Program-made: the position numbers and the translations under genes
Assembly: GCA_027483535.1 (NCBI GenBank)
Contig: JAIXUN010000002.1
Span: 868,001 to 932,000, forward strand
Source of the DNA: a bacterium
GTDB lineage: Bacteria; Armatimonadota; Fimbriimonadia; Fimbriimonadales; Fimbriimonadaceae
Direction: 5' to 3'
Length of the DNA: 64,000 nt
Shown here: piece after piece, positions 16,218 through 25,932 of the stretch
Numbering within the stretch: position 1 is the stretch's first letter
How the letters are laid out: each line of letters begins with the position of its first letter
The notes under the pieces: generated by a model
What the model saw: the letters and a program-made list of their open reading frames with translations, nothing else
What the model was told of the DNA's origin: nothing
Databases searched by the model: none

Positions 16218-18902
16218 ATGAACTCTAGGCTCTTTTCTCTGGCACTGGCTTCGTTGCTGGTAGCAAACAGCGCTTTGGCGCAATTCTCTTCGTCGGCTCT
16301 GTACGCGACTCTCTCCGAATCGACGCAACAGCAAGGGACCCAACAACAAGGGCAGGATCAAAAGAAAGAGGAGCCCAAGAAAGAGGAGCCTAAGAAAGAT
16401 GATCGGACTCCTGAGCAGAAGAAGTACGACGAGCTAGTCAAGAAGGCTAAGACCGAAGACGGCGTGTTCAAGGTTCACCGCGTGGAAGACAAGGTCTACT
16501 TCGAGATCCCTGAGGAGAAGCTAGGTCGAGAATTCCTGTGGCAAGGCGAAGTCAGCGAGGCTCCGAAGGCAATCGCCTACGTCGGAACGGCTGCAGGCAC
16601 CCGCGTCATCCGATTCGCCAAGCGTGATAAGAAGATCGACATCCGCAACGTGGATCACTCTACGCGCATGGAAGGCGACGACAAGGGCCTCAAAACGGGC
16701 ATCGTCGCAAACACTCCAGAGCCGATCCTTCTGAGCTACGACATCTACGCCGAGGGTCCGAATAAGAGCGCGGTCATCGATGTCACGAGTTTCTACACCA
16801 GCAACCCGCAAGACTTTTCCGTGTCGTCTGCAATCGGACCGGGTGCGGCTCCAGACCCCTCGAAGACTTTCCTTCAGAAAGTTAAGGCGTTCCCAAAGAA
16901 CATCGAAGCACGCACGTACATGACCTTCCGCCGAGCAGGTGGTGGTCGAACCGGACTCGCCGCGCTGTTCGGTGGTGGCGGAGACTATAACGCGTCCACT
17001 ATCGCGACCGTCGTCCACTACAGCCTTGTCGAGCTTCCGGAAAAGCCGATGATCGGCCGATTGAAGGACTCCCGAATCGGTTACTTCACCACTCCGTTCA
17101 CCCTCTTCGGATCGCCCAAGCGATTCAGCGAGACGGTGGAATACATCAATCGCTTCCGCCTCGAGAAGAAGGATCCGAATGCGGCGATCTCTGAGCCGAA
17201 AGAGCCGATCGTGTTCTATCTGGCCCGAGAGGTTCCGGACAAGTGGCGCAAGTACCTGAAGGCAGGTATCGAAGATTGGCAACCCGCTTTTGAGAAGGCC
17301 GGATTCAAGAACGCGATCATCTGCAAAGATGCTCCGAGCGTGGAAGAGGACCCGAACTGGGATGCCGAAGATGCTCGATACAGCGTCATCCGATGGGCTC
17401 CTTCTGAAGTCCAAAACGCAATGGGCCCCTCCATCCAAGATCCTCGATCGGGAGAGACCATCTCGGCTCACGTGATCTTCTGGAACGACATTGTTCGAAC
17501 CGTTGAAGAGTGGTACTTCGCTCAAGCCGCGGCTGCCGATAAGACGGTTCAAAAGCTCCCGATGTCCGATGAGATGATCGGCCGAATGGTGCAGTACGTC
17601 GCTTGCCACGAGGTTGGTCACACCCTTGGTTTGGAGCACAACTTCAAGGCTTCGGTCGCGTTCTCGATCAAGGACCTTCGAAGCAAGTCGTTCACCGACA
17701 AGTATGGTCCGACCTCTTCGATCATGAGCTACGGTCGAAACAACTACGTTGCGCAACCGGGCGACGGAGTCACCAACTTCATGCCTCGCCTTGGACCGTA
17801 CGACTTCTTCGCGATTGAATACGGTTACAAGCCGCTTGGCCTTCCGACCCCCGAGGCAGAAAAGCCTGCGCTCGATGGTCTTCTCAGCCAGCAAGTCACG
17901 GATCGAACGGTTCGGTTCGGCAACTACAAGTTCAGCGGAATCGACCCGACGACTCAAAGCGAGAACATCGGTGACGACACTGTCGAGGCGACTCGGCTGG
18001 GTCTGATGAACCTGGAATACATCGCCAAGAACGTCCTCGTACCCGCGACCTCCAAGATGGGCGAGTCTTACGACGACTTGGCCAACTATCACAACACGCT
18101 GGTTGGTCAGTGGCTCACCGAGATCATGCACACGATGCAAGTCGTTGCGGGTGTTGAGGAACTCGACACGCACCACGGTCGAGGATCGGGGCAAATCTTT
18201 AAGCCGATGCCGAAGAGCATGCAGAAGCGTGCAGTAGCCCTTCTTCTCAGCAAGGGAGCACGACCTTCCAAGGAGATGGTGAACCCGAGGATCATCACGA
18301 AGATCACCCCGGGCAGCGGACTTTCGCTGCTCAACCAACTTCAGTCGCTGGTTCTGAACGGTCTGATGAACGAGTCGCGAATGCGCCGACTCGCCGACTC
18401 CGAGGCCAACGGTCAAGACAACTACCGCATCGGCGAGGTTGTGGATGATGTGATCAACGGCGTGTTTGCAGAGCTGAACGGCGGCAAGGTTGCGGTTGAC
18501 GTCTACGGTCGACAACTGCATCGCAACTTTATCAAGACGGCGGACACTCGCTTGAACGGTGGATCCGCAACGCAAACCGACCTCAAGCCCCTTCTGAAGA
18601 GTTCGCTCCGAACGCTCGCCAAGCGAGTGGACGCGGCTGCAGGCAAAGCGGCTGATCGAATCACCGCCGTGCACCTTCAAGAGGTCCGCTCGGACATCCA
18701 AAAGGTCCTTGAAGACAAGTATTCGAAGCCGACCGCTTCGGCGCCTTCCTTCAGCCTTGCCGACCTTCTCGGCGGCATCTACGACCTCGACGCAGATCAA
18801 GGCGCATGCTGGGCTCGCGCCCTTCCGATCGCGCTTCGGGAGATTCTGAACGACATGGAAGGCAAGCCTTCTCCGGTCGGAAAGAAGCCTGTCCGCAAGT
18901 AA
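16218..18902 (+). CDS. Secreted zinc-dependent metalloprotease (DUF5117/DUF4953-type)
   Basis: An 894-residue exported protease. The signal peptide MNSRLFSLALASLLVANSALA is followed by a Gln-rich then Lys/Glu/Pro-rich low-complexity linker (about 35-75). The catalytic site is HEVGHTLGLEH (His464, Glu465, His468, His474), an extended HExxHxxGxxH metzincin zinc motif, with a candidate Met-turn in SSIMSYG about 45 residues later. The large N-terminal region fits the DUF5117 domain that precedes such sites. It stands alone with its own terminator. Substrate unknown; likely periplasmic or extracellular. Confidence 0.88.
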   Translation: MNSRLFSLALASLLVANSALAQFSSSALYATLSESTQQQGTQQQGQDQKKEEPKKEEPKKDDRTPEQKKYDELVKKAKTEDGVFKVHRVEDKVYFEIPEEKLGREFLWQGEVSEAPKAIAYVGTAAGTRVIRFAKRDKKIDIRNVDHSTRMEGDDKGLKTGIVANTPEPILLSYDIYAEGPNKSAVIDVTSFYTSNPQDFSVSSAIGPGAAPDPSKTFLQKVKAFPKNIEARTYMTFRRAGGGRTGLAALFGGGGDYNASTIATVVHYSLVELPEKPMIGRLKDSRIGYFTTPFTLFGSPKRFSETVEYINRFRLEKKDPNAAISEPKEPIVFYLAREVPDKWRKYLKAGIEDWQPAFEKAGFKNAIICKDAPSVEEDPNWDAEDARYSVIRWAPSEVQNAMGPSIQDPRSGETISAHVIFWNDIVRTVEEWYFAQAAAADKTVQKLPMSDEMIGRMVQYVACHEVGHTLGLEHNFKASVAFSIKDLRSKSFTDKYGPTSSIMSYGRNNYVAQPGDGVTNFMPRLGPYDFFAIEYGYKPLGLPTPEAEKPALDGLLSQQVTDRTVRFGNYKFSGIDPTTQSENIGDDTVEATRLGLMNLEYIAKNVLVPATSKMGESYDDLANYHNTLVGQWLTEIMHTMQVVAGVEELDTHHGRGSGQIFKPMPKSMQKRAVALLLSKGARPSKEMVNPRIITKITPGSGLSLLNQLQSLVLNGLMNESRMRRLADSEANGQDNYRIGEVVDDVINGVFAELNGGKVAVDVYGRQLHRNFIKTADTRLNGGSATQTDLKPLLKSSLRTLAKRVDAAAGKAADRITAVHLQEVRSDIQKVLEDKYSKPTASAPSFSLADLLGGIYDLDADQGACWARALPIALREILNDMEGKPSPVGKKPVRK

Positions 18903-18919
18903 TCGGAGAGTTTGCTTCG

Positions 18920-18960
18920 CAAAGCCCCAGAACCTTTTGGTTCTGGGGCTTTGTTGTTTG
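18920..18960 (+). terminator. Terminator of the metalloprotease gene
   Basis: CAAAGCCCCAGAACC (18920-18934) pairs perfectly with GGTTCTGGGGCTTTG (18939-18953) around TTTT, followed by T-rich sequence. Confidence 0.92.
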
Positions 18961-19014
18961 AGACTGGCAACGCGAGCGAGACTCTTAACCTGGAAAGCGA
19001 GTAAAAATGAGAGG

Positions 19015-20508
19015 ATGGTTGCCTCTGCCGCGATTGCCTCGCTTCTTGTCGCCTCGAACGTTGGGTTCGGCGTCTCTTCGCCCACGGCGGGAGCGGGCGT
19101 CCACCGGGCGATGGTGCGGCAGGAGAGTGCGCCCGTTGCGAGTCGGATAAGGGCGGGAGTCGCCGCCGGACCGATGCTCGCCTACGCGACCATGACCGAG
19201 GTTTGCGTCTGGGTTCAAACCGTCAAGGGCGCGAAAGTGGTTGTCGAGTATCGACTCAAGCCTGATCAGTCGCTGGTGACCGTGGTCGACGAGGGAGGAA
19301 CCAACAAGGTCGCCACCAAAAAGACCCCTTCGAATCCGACTTGGGTGGCATCTAAACCCGTCGTGACTTCCGCCGAAGGCGACCACATTGCCAAGTTTCT
19401 GCTCACCGGATTGGAGATGGGTGCGAGCTACGACTATCGAATCAAAGTCGATGGCAAGGTAGTGGACCTCAACTACAAAACAAGTTTCCAAACCCAACCC
19501 CACTGGCGCTGGAGAAGCGATCCGCCTGAGTTTAATGTTGCAATAGGATCTTGCCTCTACGTGAATCAACCGGAGACAGATCGCCCCGGAACCCCTTACG
19601 GTGGCGACTACGACACGATCTTTGGCGCAATTACCAAGCAACGCCCGGAGATCATGCTTTGGCTGGGAGACAACCTTTACTACCGGGAGATGGACTGGGT
19701 CGCAGAGTCGGCGATGCGCGCCCGGTGGCGACACAACCGATCCCTTCCTTCGATGCAAACCCTTCTGGGGAACGCCCTCAATATTGGCACCTGGGATGAC
19801 CACGACTTCGGGCCCAACGATAGCGACCGCTCGTTCCAACTGAAGGACGAAGCGCTTCGGGTGTTTTCAGACTATTTTCCGATGCCGAACCGGGGTCATG
19901 ATGGCACCAAGGGAGTTTTCACGAAGTTCGAGTACGGGCACGCCGAATTCTTCCTGCTCGATGATCGGTACCACCGCGCTCCCAATCGAACCCCTGCGGG
20001 CGAACCGAAAGTGATGTTCGGAAAGGAGCAGATCCAATGGCTGAAAGATTCGTTGGTGGCATCGAACGCGACGTTCAAGATTGTCGTTGGAGGCAACCAG
20101 TTGTTGCAGCCTCTGAACAGCAACGAACGCTTTGGAGCTTTTGCCGAGGAGCAGAAGGATCTGTTCGATTTCCTCGTCAAGGCGAAGGTCACGGGTCTGC
20201 TGTTCTTAAGCGGTGACCGGCACCACACCGAACTTCTAAAGGTGCGATGGCCAGGCGCCGAGTACGACTGGTACGAGTTCACGAGTAGTCCACTCGGGTC
20301 AGGTGGCAGCCGCAACGCAAGGGAAGAGAACAACCCGGCTCGTGTGGAAGGCACCTGGGTCACGGCCAAGAGAAACTTCGGGATGCTTCAGTTCCGAGGA
20401 AAAGGCGATTCCATGACCCTGACGATGAGCACTTTTCTGAAAGATGGTTCCAAGGCTTGGGAGGTCTCGGTGAAGGCTTCGGATCTGGGCGTGAGGGTTC
20501 GAAATTGA
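19015..20508 (+). CDS. PhoD-like alkaline phosphatase / phosphodiesterase
   Basis: A 497-residue exported phosphoesterase. The N-terminus MVASAAIASLLVASNVGFG serves as a signal sequence; ATG 19015 is chosen because upstream in-frame sequence crosses the preceding terminator. A fibronectin-like N-terminal domain (about 50-165) is followed by a metallophosphatase domain with metal ligands in LWLGDNLYY, TWDDHDFGPNDSD and SGDRHHTELL. The last segment is beta-rich. PhoD relatives use Fe/Ca to hydrolyse phosphodiesters and scavenge phosphate. No Shine-Dalgarno is well placed, so the start has some uncertainty. Confidence 0.87.
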   Translation: MVASAAIASLLVASNVGFGVSSPTAGAGVHRAMVRQESAPVASRIRAGVAAGPMLAYATMTEVCVWVQTVKGAKVVVEYRLKPDQSLVTVVDEGGTNKVATKKTPSNPTWVASKPVVTSAEGDHIAKFLLTGLEMGASYDYRIKVDGKVVDLNYKTSFQTQPHWRWRSDPPEFNVAIGSCLYVNQPETDRPGTPYGGDYDTIFGAITKQRPEIMLWLGDNLYYREMDWVAESAMRARWRHNRSLPSMQTLLGNALNIGTWDDHDFGPNDSDRSFQLKDEALRVFSDYFPMPNRGHDGTKGVFTKFEYGHAEFFLLDDRYHRAPNRTPAGEPKVMFGKEQIQWLKDSLVASNATFKIVVGGNQLLQPLNSNERFGAFAEEQKDLFDFLVKAKVTGLLFLSGDRHHTELLKVRWPGAEYDWYEFTSSPLGSGGSRNAREENNPARVEGTWVTAKRNFGMLQFRGKGDSMTLTMSTFLKDGSKAWEVSVKASDLGVRVRN

Positions 20509-20671
20509 GCTTGTCTTAAACAAGTTTAATTTAACGATCCGCGAGCTAAAGGCAGCTAAAATCCGTTCACTGGATTCATAGCTCGCTTTTAGGGACTTCC
20601 TTGCAATTGACCCTGTTCAATATGCTTGTCTAATCCGACATGAACAATGTCTAGACGACATTTTTCGGCGG

Positions 20672-23671
20672 ATGGGAGTCATGCGGCAGTGGTGGGCGAA
20701 CCGGAGGGTATCGATAGGGACCCGATTATTGGGTGTCGTTCTGCTGCTTTCCTGCATCGTTGGCGCCTTTGCCATCAACGTCACCACCCAACAACGCTCC
20801 GCTCGACGCGCCGCTGTTTCTGAATTAAGAGCCATTGAAGCGGTTCGGTGCGTGAGAGCCATTCTGGAACTCACTCCGGGTGCGGCTGCCACCAACCGGA
20901 CAACCGAAAAGGTCCAGAAGATATCCACTCGAACCCAAGCCCTTTTGACCGATCTTCAGACACTCACCGACTCTGGTGATGAGATAAAGGATCGGGCAAC
21001 GGCTCGTGCCCTGCGAAACTTTATCTCCGCAACAACTCCCCTGCTGGATGGATCTTTTGCGTTGAACTCCGAAAGGTTGCAACTGAAGATCTTTTTGGCT
21101 GGACACGCCCTTGTGGAAACCATCTCGACCCGGTCCTTTTTTGGTCGGACGGAACTGTCGGGCGAGTCGATGATTCCGCAGTTGGTCGTCAACAATTTGC
21201 CGAAGGAGTTTGAGTCGCTCCTCGCGCTTCAAGCGGAGTTGATGAAGGCAAACCGCACGGACTTGACCCAGGAACAAGCCACGCGGACCGCGATAGAACT
21301 CGAGAACCGAGTTTATGCCTACAAGTTTGCGGTCGCGCAAACCAACGATCTCACCGCGAATCGAACTCTCCAATACTTTGTGAGCGACGGAACGATTCTC
21401 AACATCAAGACGTTCCGATCCAACGCAAGGGGCATTCAAAAGACGATCCATCAATTGGAAGCGTTTGCGAAGTCTTATCCTGAGTCGAGATGGCAGATTC
21501 CCATCCTTGAAAAAGAACTCCAACTGCGCACCGGGGAAACGATGCGTAGCTGGGACCTTGCCCTTGAGTCTCTGGTAGGTGAGTACACCATCCTCGTGGA
21601 TCGCCACCTCGCGAAGGAGCGGTTCACTCTACTCTCGCTTCTCGTCTTCGTAATCCCTGCTGTCCTGTACTGCGGAAAGGTTGTCCGCTCTGCGGAAGAT
21701 GCCCTGAAGCCTGTTCTGGAGCGGTTGCAGTTCCTTCAGAAGAAGGACTTGGGTGCTTTGGATGCCGCCATTGATCGGCTTGCATTGGGTCAATACGACA
21801 ACATCATCCATTGCGAGACCGCCCACCTTCCCCCGCTTGACGAGTCGAGGAACGACGAATTTGGAACCCTAGCGGGCGCGATCAATCGCCTTGTTTACCA
21901 AACCGCCCGGACCATCGATTCTTTCTGTGACGCTCAGCTCAGCATTCTCAGCGCTGAACAAGAGATTGCCGCGTCTCAACAGCAATTCCAGACCGTTGTC
22001 GAATCGCTCGGCGAGGGGATTGTCATCACCGACTTGGAAGATCGCGTGATCTACGCAAATCGTCGAGCCAACGAAATCTTGGGATATCAAGAAGGGGGCA
22101 TCACCGGACTCCTGGCTTGGGAATCTTTGATGGTGGAAACGGAGTGGGAAGCGGCTCGGCAAAGAAACACGCAAAGACTCGCGGGCGTTGCTCAGCGGTA
22201 CGAAACCGAGATGAAGCAACAAGACGGGAGCTTGGTGTGGGTGGAAGTCCACGCGACGCCATTCCAAGACGCCCATGGAAACATCACCGGGATGCTCGGG
22301 GCCATCACCGATATTTCCGAACGGAAGCTGTTCGAAGAGCAACTCGCGTTTAAGACCTTTAACGATCCCCTCACCGGCCTTGCCAATCGCGCCCTCTTCA
22401 TGGAGCGACTCACGCACGCGGTTCACCGTGCTTCTCGAACCAAGGAAACGCTTGGCGTGATGGTGGTCGACATCGACAACTTCAAAGTCGTGAACGATAG
22501 CCTCGGACACTTCGCTGGGGACGCGCTGATCCAAGAAGTAGCCAGTCGACTCGCCCGGTGCGTCCGAGAAACAGAAACTCTTGCACGAGTGGGTGGCGAC
22601 GAGTTCACGATTCTGTTCGAATCGCTCGCGGGCGAAGCCGCCGCCCTAGCGGTTGCAGACCGGATTCACGACGCCCTTGCCGCGCCGATCGAAATTGATG
22701 GCAACAACGTGTTGGTCACAGCCAGCATGGGCCTTACGCTCAACGGAACCTCGGAGACAGCTTCGAGCGAATTGCTGAAGCAAGCCGACATCGCGCTGCA
22801 CCAGGCGAAGCTCAACGGTAAGCGACGATGCGCCGTGTTTAAAGAGACCATGCAGGAGCAAGCCAAAGAACGGCTAACGCTCGAAAGCGAACTGCGCTTG
22901 GCCATTCCCGGCAACCAGTTCCGCGTGTTCTACCAGCCCATCGTCGAGCTATCCACTTATCGAGTGGTGGAGATGGAGGCCCTTATTCGGTGGCAGCATC
23001 CCACGCGCGGGCTTGTTTCGCCGCTCAAGTTCATCCCAGTTGCGGAAGAAACCGGCCTCATCAACGAGATTGGAGAATGGGTGCTGAACCAGGCTTGTCT
23101 CCACCTCACCGACTTGATCAGCCGCACGGGTGATTCCAATCTGCGTGTTGGCGTGAACGTATCCTTGCCCCAACTTCGAGACGAATCATTCGTTGACAAG
23201 GTTGGATCGGCTCTCATTCGAAGCGGCCTGCCTGCCCCGTGTCTCAAGCTTGAAATCACGGAAAGCATGATGATGTTGGAGCCGGAACACGTGATTCGGG
23301 TTCTGGAGCAGCTACGAGATCTCGGAGTGAAGCTCGCGATCGACGACTTCGGAACGGGATATTCGTCGATGTCTTACCTACGAAGCCTGCCCGTGCATAC
23401 GCTGAAGATCGACCGCTCCTTCGTGAGTCGAGTCGGAAGTGGACCGGAGGACGAAGCCATTTTGAAAGCGATCGTCAACGTCGCCAAGACACTCAAGCTA
23501 TCCGTGACTTGTGAGGGCATCGAGACCAACGAGCAGTGGTCGTTCTTGCACAACTTGGGCGCAGATATGGGTCAGGGCTACCTCATTGCCAAGCCGCTCG
23601 CCCAAAGCGAAGTGTACGACTGGGTTCACCAAAACCTCGAGTTCTGGAATTCCCATCAGGCCGCCGCTTAG
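20672..23671 (+). CDS. Membrane PAS-GGDEF-EAL protein (c-di-GMP synthesis/breakdown)
   Basis: A 999-residue sensor. The first membrane helix (about 16-37) and a second near 312-330 enclose a periplasmic helical domain. A PAS domain follows (about 430-555, ending TDISERKLFEEQL), then GGDEF with the intact motif at 641-645 (RVGGDEFTILFE), then EAL with E769-A770-L771 (VVEMEALIRW), plus ITESMMM and DDFGTGYSSMSYL. The usual inhibitory RxxD before GGDEF reads RETE, so product inhibition may be lost. Both active sites look complete, so it could be bifunctional. A second ATG at 20681 is an alternative start. Confidence 0.93.
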   Translation: MGVMRQWWANRRVSIGTRLLGVVLLLSCIVGAFAINVTTQQRSARRAAVSELRAIEAVRCVRAILELTPGAAATNRTTEKVQKISTRTQALLTDLQTLTDSGDEIKDRATARALRNFISATTPLLDGSFALNSERLQLKIFLAGHALVETISTRSFFGRTELSGESMIPQLVVNNLPKEFESLLALQAELMKANRTDLTQEQATRTAIELENRVYAYKFAVAQTNDLTANRTLQYFVSDGTILNIKTFRSNARGIQKTIHQLEAFAKSYPESRWQIPILEKELQLRTGETMRSWDLALESLVGEYTILVDRHLAKERFTLLSLLVFVIPAVLYCGKVVRSAEDALKPVLERLQFLQKKDLGALDAAIDRLALGQYDNIIHCETAHLPPLDESRNDEFGTLAGAINRLVYQTARTIDSFCDAQLSILSAEQEIAASQQQFQTVVESLGEGIVITDLEDRVIYANRRANEILGYQEGGITGLLAWESLMVETEWEAARQRNTQRLAGVAQRYETEMKQQDGSLVWVEVHATPFQDAHGNITGMLGAITDISERKLFEEQLAFKTFNDPLTGLANRALFMERLTHAVHRASRTKETLGVMVVDIDNFKVVNDSLGHFAGDALIQEVASRLARCVRETETLARVGGDEFTILFESLAGEAAALAVADRIHDALAAPIEIDGNNVLVTASMGLTLNGTSETASSELLKQADIALHQAKLNGKRRCAVFKETMQEQAKERLTLESELRLAIPGNQFRVFYQPIVELSTYRVVEMEALIRWQHPTRGLVSPLKFIPVAEETGLINEIGEWVLNQACLHLTDLISRTGDSNLRVGVNVSLPQLRDESFVDKVGSALIRSGLPAPCLKLEITESMMMLEPEHVIRVLEQLRDLGVKLAIDDFGTGYSSMSYLRSLPVHTLKIDRSFVSRVGSGPEDEAILKAIVNVAKTLKLSVTCEGIETNEQWSFLHNLGADMGQGYLIAKPLAQSEVYDWVHQNLEFWNSHQAAA

Positions 23672-23694
23672 AACGCTTTTTGCCCAATCGCGGG

Positions 23695-25884
23695 CTACTT
23701 TCCGAGAAGTGCCAACGCTTTCAGACAAACCGTTCCCATCGCGCTCAGTTGCGATTCGGGAAGCGAGGGCTGGTTTGGCGCAAACACGGAGAGCGTTGTG
23801 ACCACCCCTTGAGGCGTTTTCACCGCGTAGTAAGACTCCTCGTAGGTTCTTGTATCGATTCGCGTGATGAGCGGAATGAATTCGCCGTAGCGCTGAACCA
23901 GTGCTTCGACCGTCATCACACGATCGGTGCTGACATCGAGCATGAACTCATCGGTATCGAGCGCCGGGAATCCGATGGTGGGAATCACGCACTCTCGCCA
24001 GAAAGGTCGGCGGGGAAGAGTTTCATCGGTCCACAGGATGATGTCTGCCTTAGGCTGCTCGCCACCACGGTCCATTTCCACCGAAACGCCTTCGGAGAGC
24101 TCCCATTGGGCCAGTGTTTGCGGTGCGCTCTCGCAAACCAGAATCGGCCACCGATTCAGCGTATCGGCGAATTCGACCACCAACGTGTACCTTCCAGGCT
24201 CAAGCTCCAAGAACAGCCGATCGACAACCGTCGCGACGTTGGGTTCGACTTCCACAATCGGTCCGCAACCCTGCTTGATCGTGATCCCCTCTTCGTTCTG
24301 AAGTTTCCAGATGAGGGCGGACTGCTCCGCGACGTCCGAGTGGAATCCTATTTCGTATAACTTTCCGCCTTGAAATTGAACATATCGCGAATCAAGGGCA
24401 GGGCGATTTCCGCCATGAGTCCACTTGGGTCGTCGCGAGGGGACCATGAATAGGCACCCTTTTCCGTTCCAAGAGGCGGTCTCAGAAGGGTCGAATCGGT
24501 AAGCCATCCAGTCGTCGAACATTCCCGCCGAACTGATGGGAGTGTCTCGTAGCCCGGTCACCACGTATCCGCCTATCCAGGGTTTGGAGCGGAACGTTTC
24601 GGTAACCGTTCGTCGAACGAACAGGGAGCGGCGCTTGGATCGCTCCATGAGAGCATCGTGACCTGCCGGACCGGGTTCGTGGGCGAATTCGGAACGAAGG
24701 AGCACCCCGGGAAGATCGTATTGCCAGCGCACCCCTTTGGCGTTCAACTCGCTAAGAGCCGACGCCCAGAACGGCATTTTCGACTGAAGCTCGGCAAGAT
24801 CTCGGTGGGCGTCATGATCGTTGGTTTCACCCAAAAGAACGGGCAAGTTCTCTCGGGGACCCGGAGCGAGCGAGTCGAGGAGCGATTCAAATCGATCCGC
24901 GTCAGTGTACGGATGGTAATCGTAGAAGGTGCCGAACTCGCGAGGGTCGCCCCCGTACATCTCGGCCCCACCAGAATTGTCTTTGACCAGCGGGCACTTG
25001 GTGATCGCGCGAATCTTGGCGGTCCAATACTCACGGAATCCGAGCGGAGCGTTGCTCAGTTCGCAACCGAGCGTCCAGGCGACAATCGACGGGTGATGGG
25101 CGTACTGGCGAATGATGGCTTCCAGTTCTTGCGCCACGTTCGGGTCGTCGTAAACGGCCGGATCGGGATCCCAAAGGGGAAGCTCTAACCAGGCGAGCAT
25201 GCCTTCTTCTTCCAGAGCTTGGAGATAATCGTGCGGGGGGAGCCAAAGGCAGAACTTAACCGTGTTGAAGCCGAGCGACTTGATCTTCCGCACTTCTTCG
25301 CGCACCAAGTTGGGTCCTGGATTGCAATGACCAAGCTCGGGGAACCAACCCCAGTGCAACACCCCTCGCATGTAAAAAGGGTTGCCATCGACAGAGATCT
25401 GGCTTCCTTCGACCTCAACTCGGTGCTTCTGGCTCGCAGGACCTTTGTTAAGCGCGCCCGTGAGTTCTAACTCGGAGAGCCGGATCAGCTCGACGTCGCG
25501 AAAGATGCCGCCAAAGGTGTGGAAGACGTAGGGAAGGAACCCGCTGAGCACTCGCCGAACCGGAAACTTCGCGCCACCGTTCTTGGTGACCTTCACTTCC
25601 AGGTCAATCACTCGCCCGGTGTACTTAGACAGATCGAGATCGAAGCTGTCCCAGATGCCGTTGTGGTCGGCAACGTGCTCGTCGTTGATGCTGATTGCGG
25701 CGTGATAGGAGATGCCGTGGAATCGGAGCAGGCTGGCGACTCGTGGCACTTCTATTTGAGTCCGATAGATCGCCGGACCTTCCCAATCTACAGGAACGTC
25801 CTGCTTCCAAGCGTGGGGAACGCGAATTTCACGTTCTCGCCCATCTTCGTACTCGACCGTCCACCGGGTAACCAACACGCTCAT
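23695..25884 (-). CDS. Glycoside hydrolase family 2 protein
   Basis: A 729-residue beta-glycosidase of the beta-galactosidase/glucuronidase/mannosidase superfamily. The N-terminal jelly roll (YRTQIEVPRVASLLRFHGISYHA) is followed by a short Ig-like part and a TIM barrel starting YMRGVLHWGWFPE. The acid/base is Glu275 in TLGCELSNAP and the nucleophile is probably Glu353 in LPVLLGETNDH. There is no signal peptide, so it is likely cytoplasmic and acts on imported oligosaccharides. The C-terminal 200 residues are an extra beta-rich domain. It is followed upstream on the same strand by a TPP enzyme; substrate not deducible. Confidence 0.87.
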   Translation of the reverse strand: MSVLVTRWTVEYEDGREREIRVPHAWKQDVPVDWEGPAIYRTQIEVPRVASLLRFHGISYHAAISINDEHVADHNGIWDSFDLDLSKYTGRVIDLEVKVTKNGGAKFPVRRVLSGFLPYVFHTFGGIFRDVELIRLSELELTGALNKGPASQKHRVEVEGSQISVDGNPFYMRGVLHWGWFPELGHCNPGPNLVREEVRKIKSLGFNTVKFCLWLPPHDYLQALEEEGMLAWLELPLWDPDPAVYDDPNVAQELEAIIRQYAHHPSIVAWTLGCELSNAPLGFREYWTAKIRAITKCPLVKDNSGGAEMYGGDPREFGTFYDYHPYTDADRFESLLDSLAPGPRENLPVLLGETNDHDAHRDLAELQSKMPFWASALSELNAKGVRWQYDLPGVLLRSEFAHEPGPAGHDALMERSKRRSLFVRRTVTETFRSKPWIGGYVVTGLRDTPISSAGMFDDWMAYRFDPSETASWNGKGCLFMVPSRRPKWTHGGNRPALDSRYVQFQGGKLYEIGFHSDVAEQSALIWKLQNEEGITIKQGCGPIVEVEPNVATVVDRLFLELEPGRYTLVVEFADTLNRWPILVCESAPQTLAQWELSEGVSVEMDRGGEQPKADIILWTDETLPRRPFWRECVIPTIGFPALDTDEFMLDVSTDRVMTVEALVQRYGEFIPLITRIDTRTYEESYYAVKTPQGVVTTLSVFAPNQPSLPESQLSAMGTVCLKALALLGK

Positions 25885-25932
25885 GCCCGTAAAAAGAATA
25901 GCATCCGCCGGGGTCGCCCCCGACTTTTGAAC

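Noticed and set aside
16521-19085. 854-codon open frame antisense to the metalloprotease gene
   Set aside because: It mirrors a real gene with strong motifs, runs through a terminator, and its translation has no recognisable domain.
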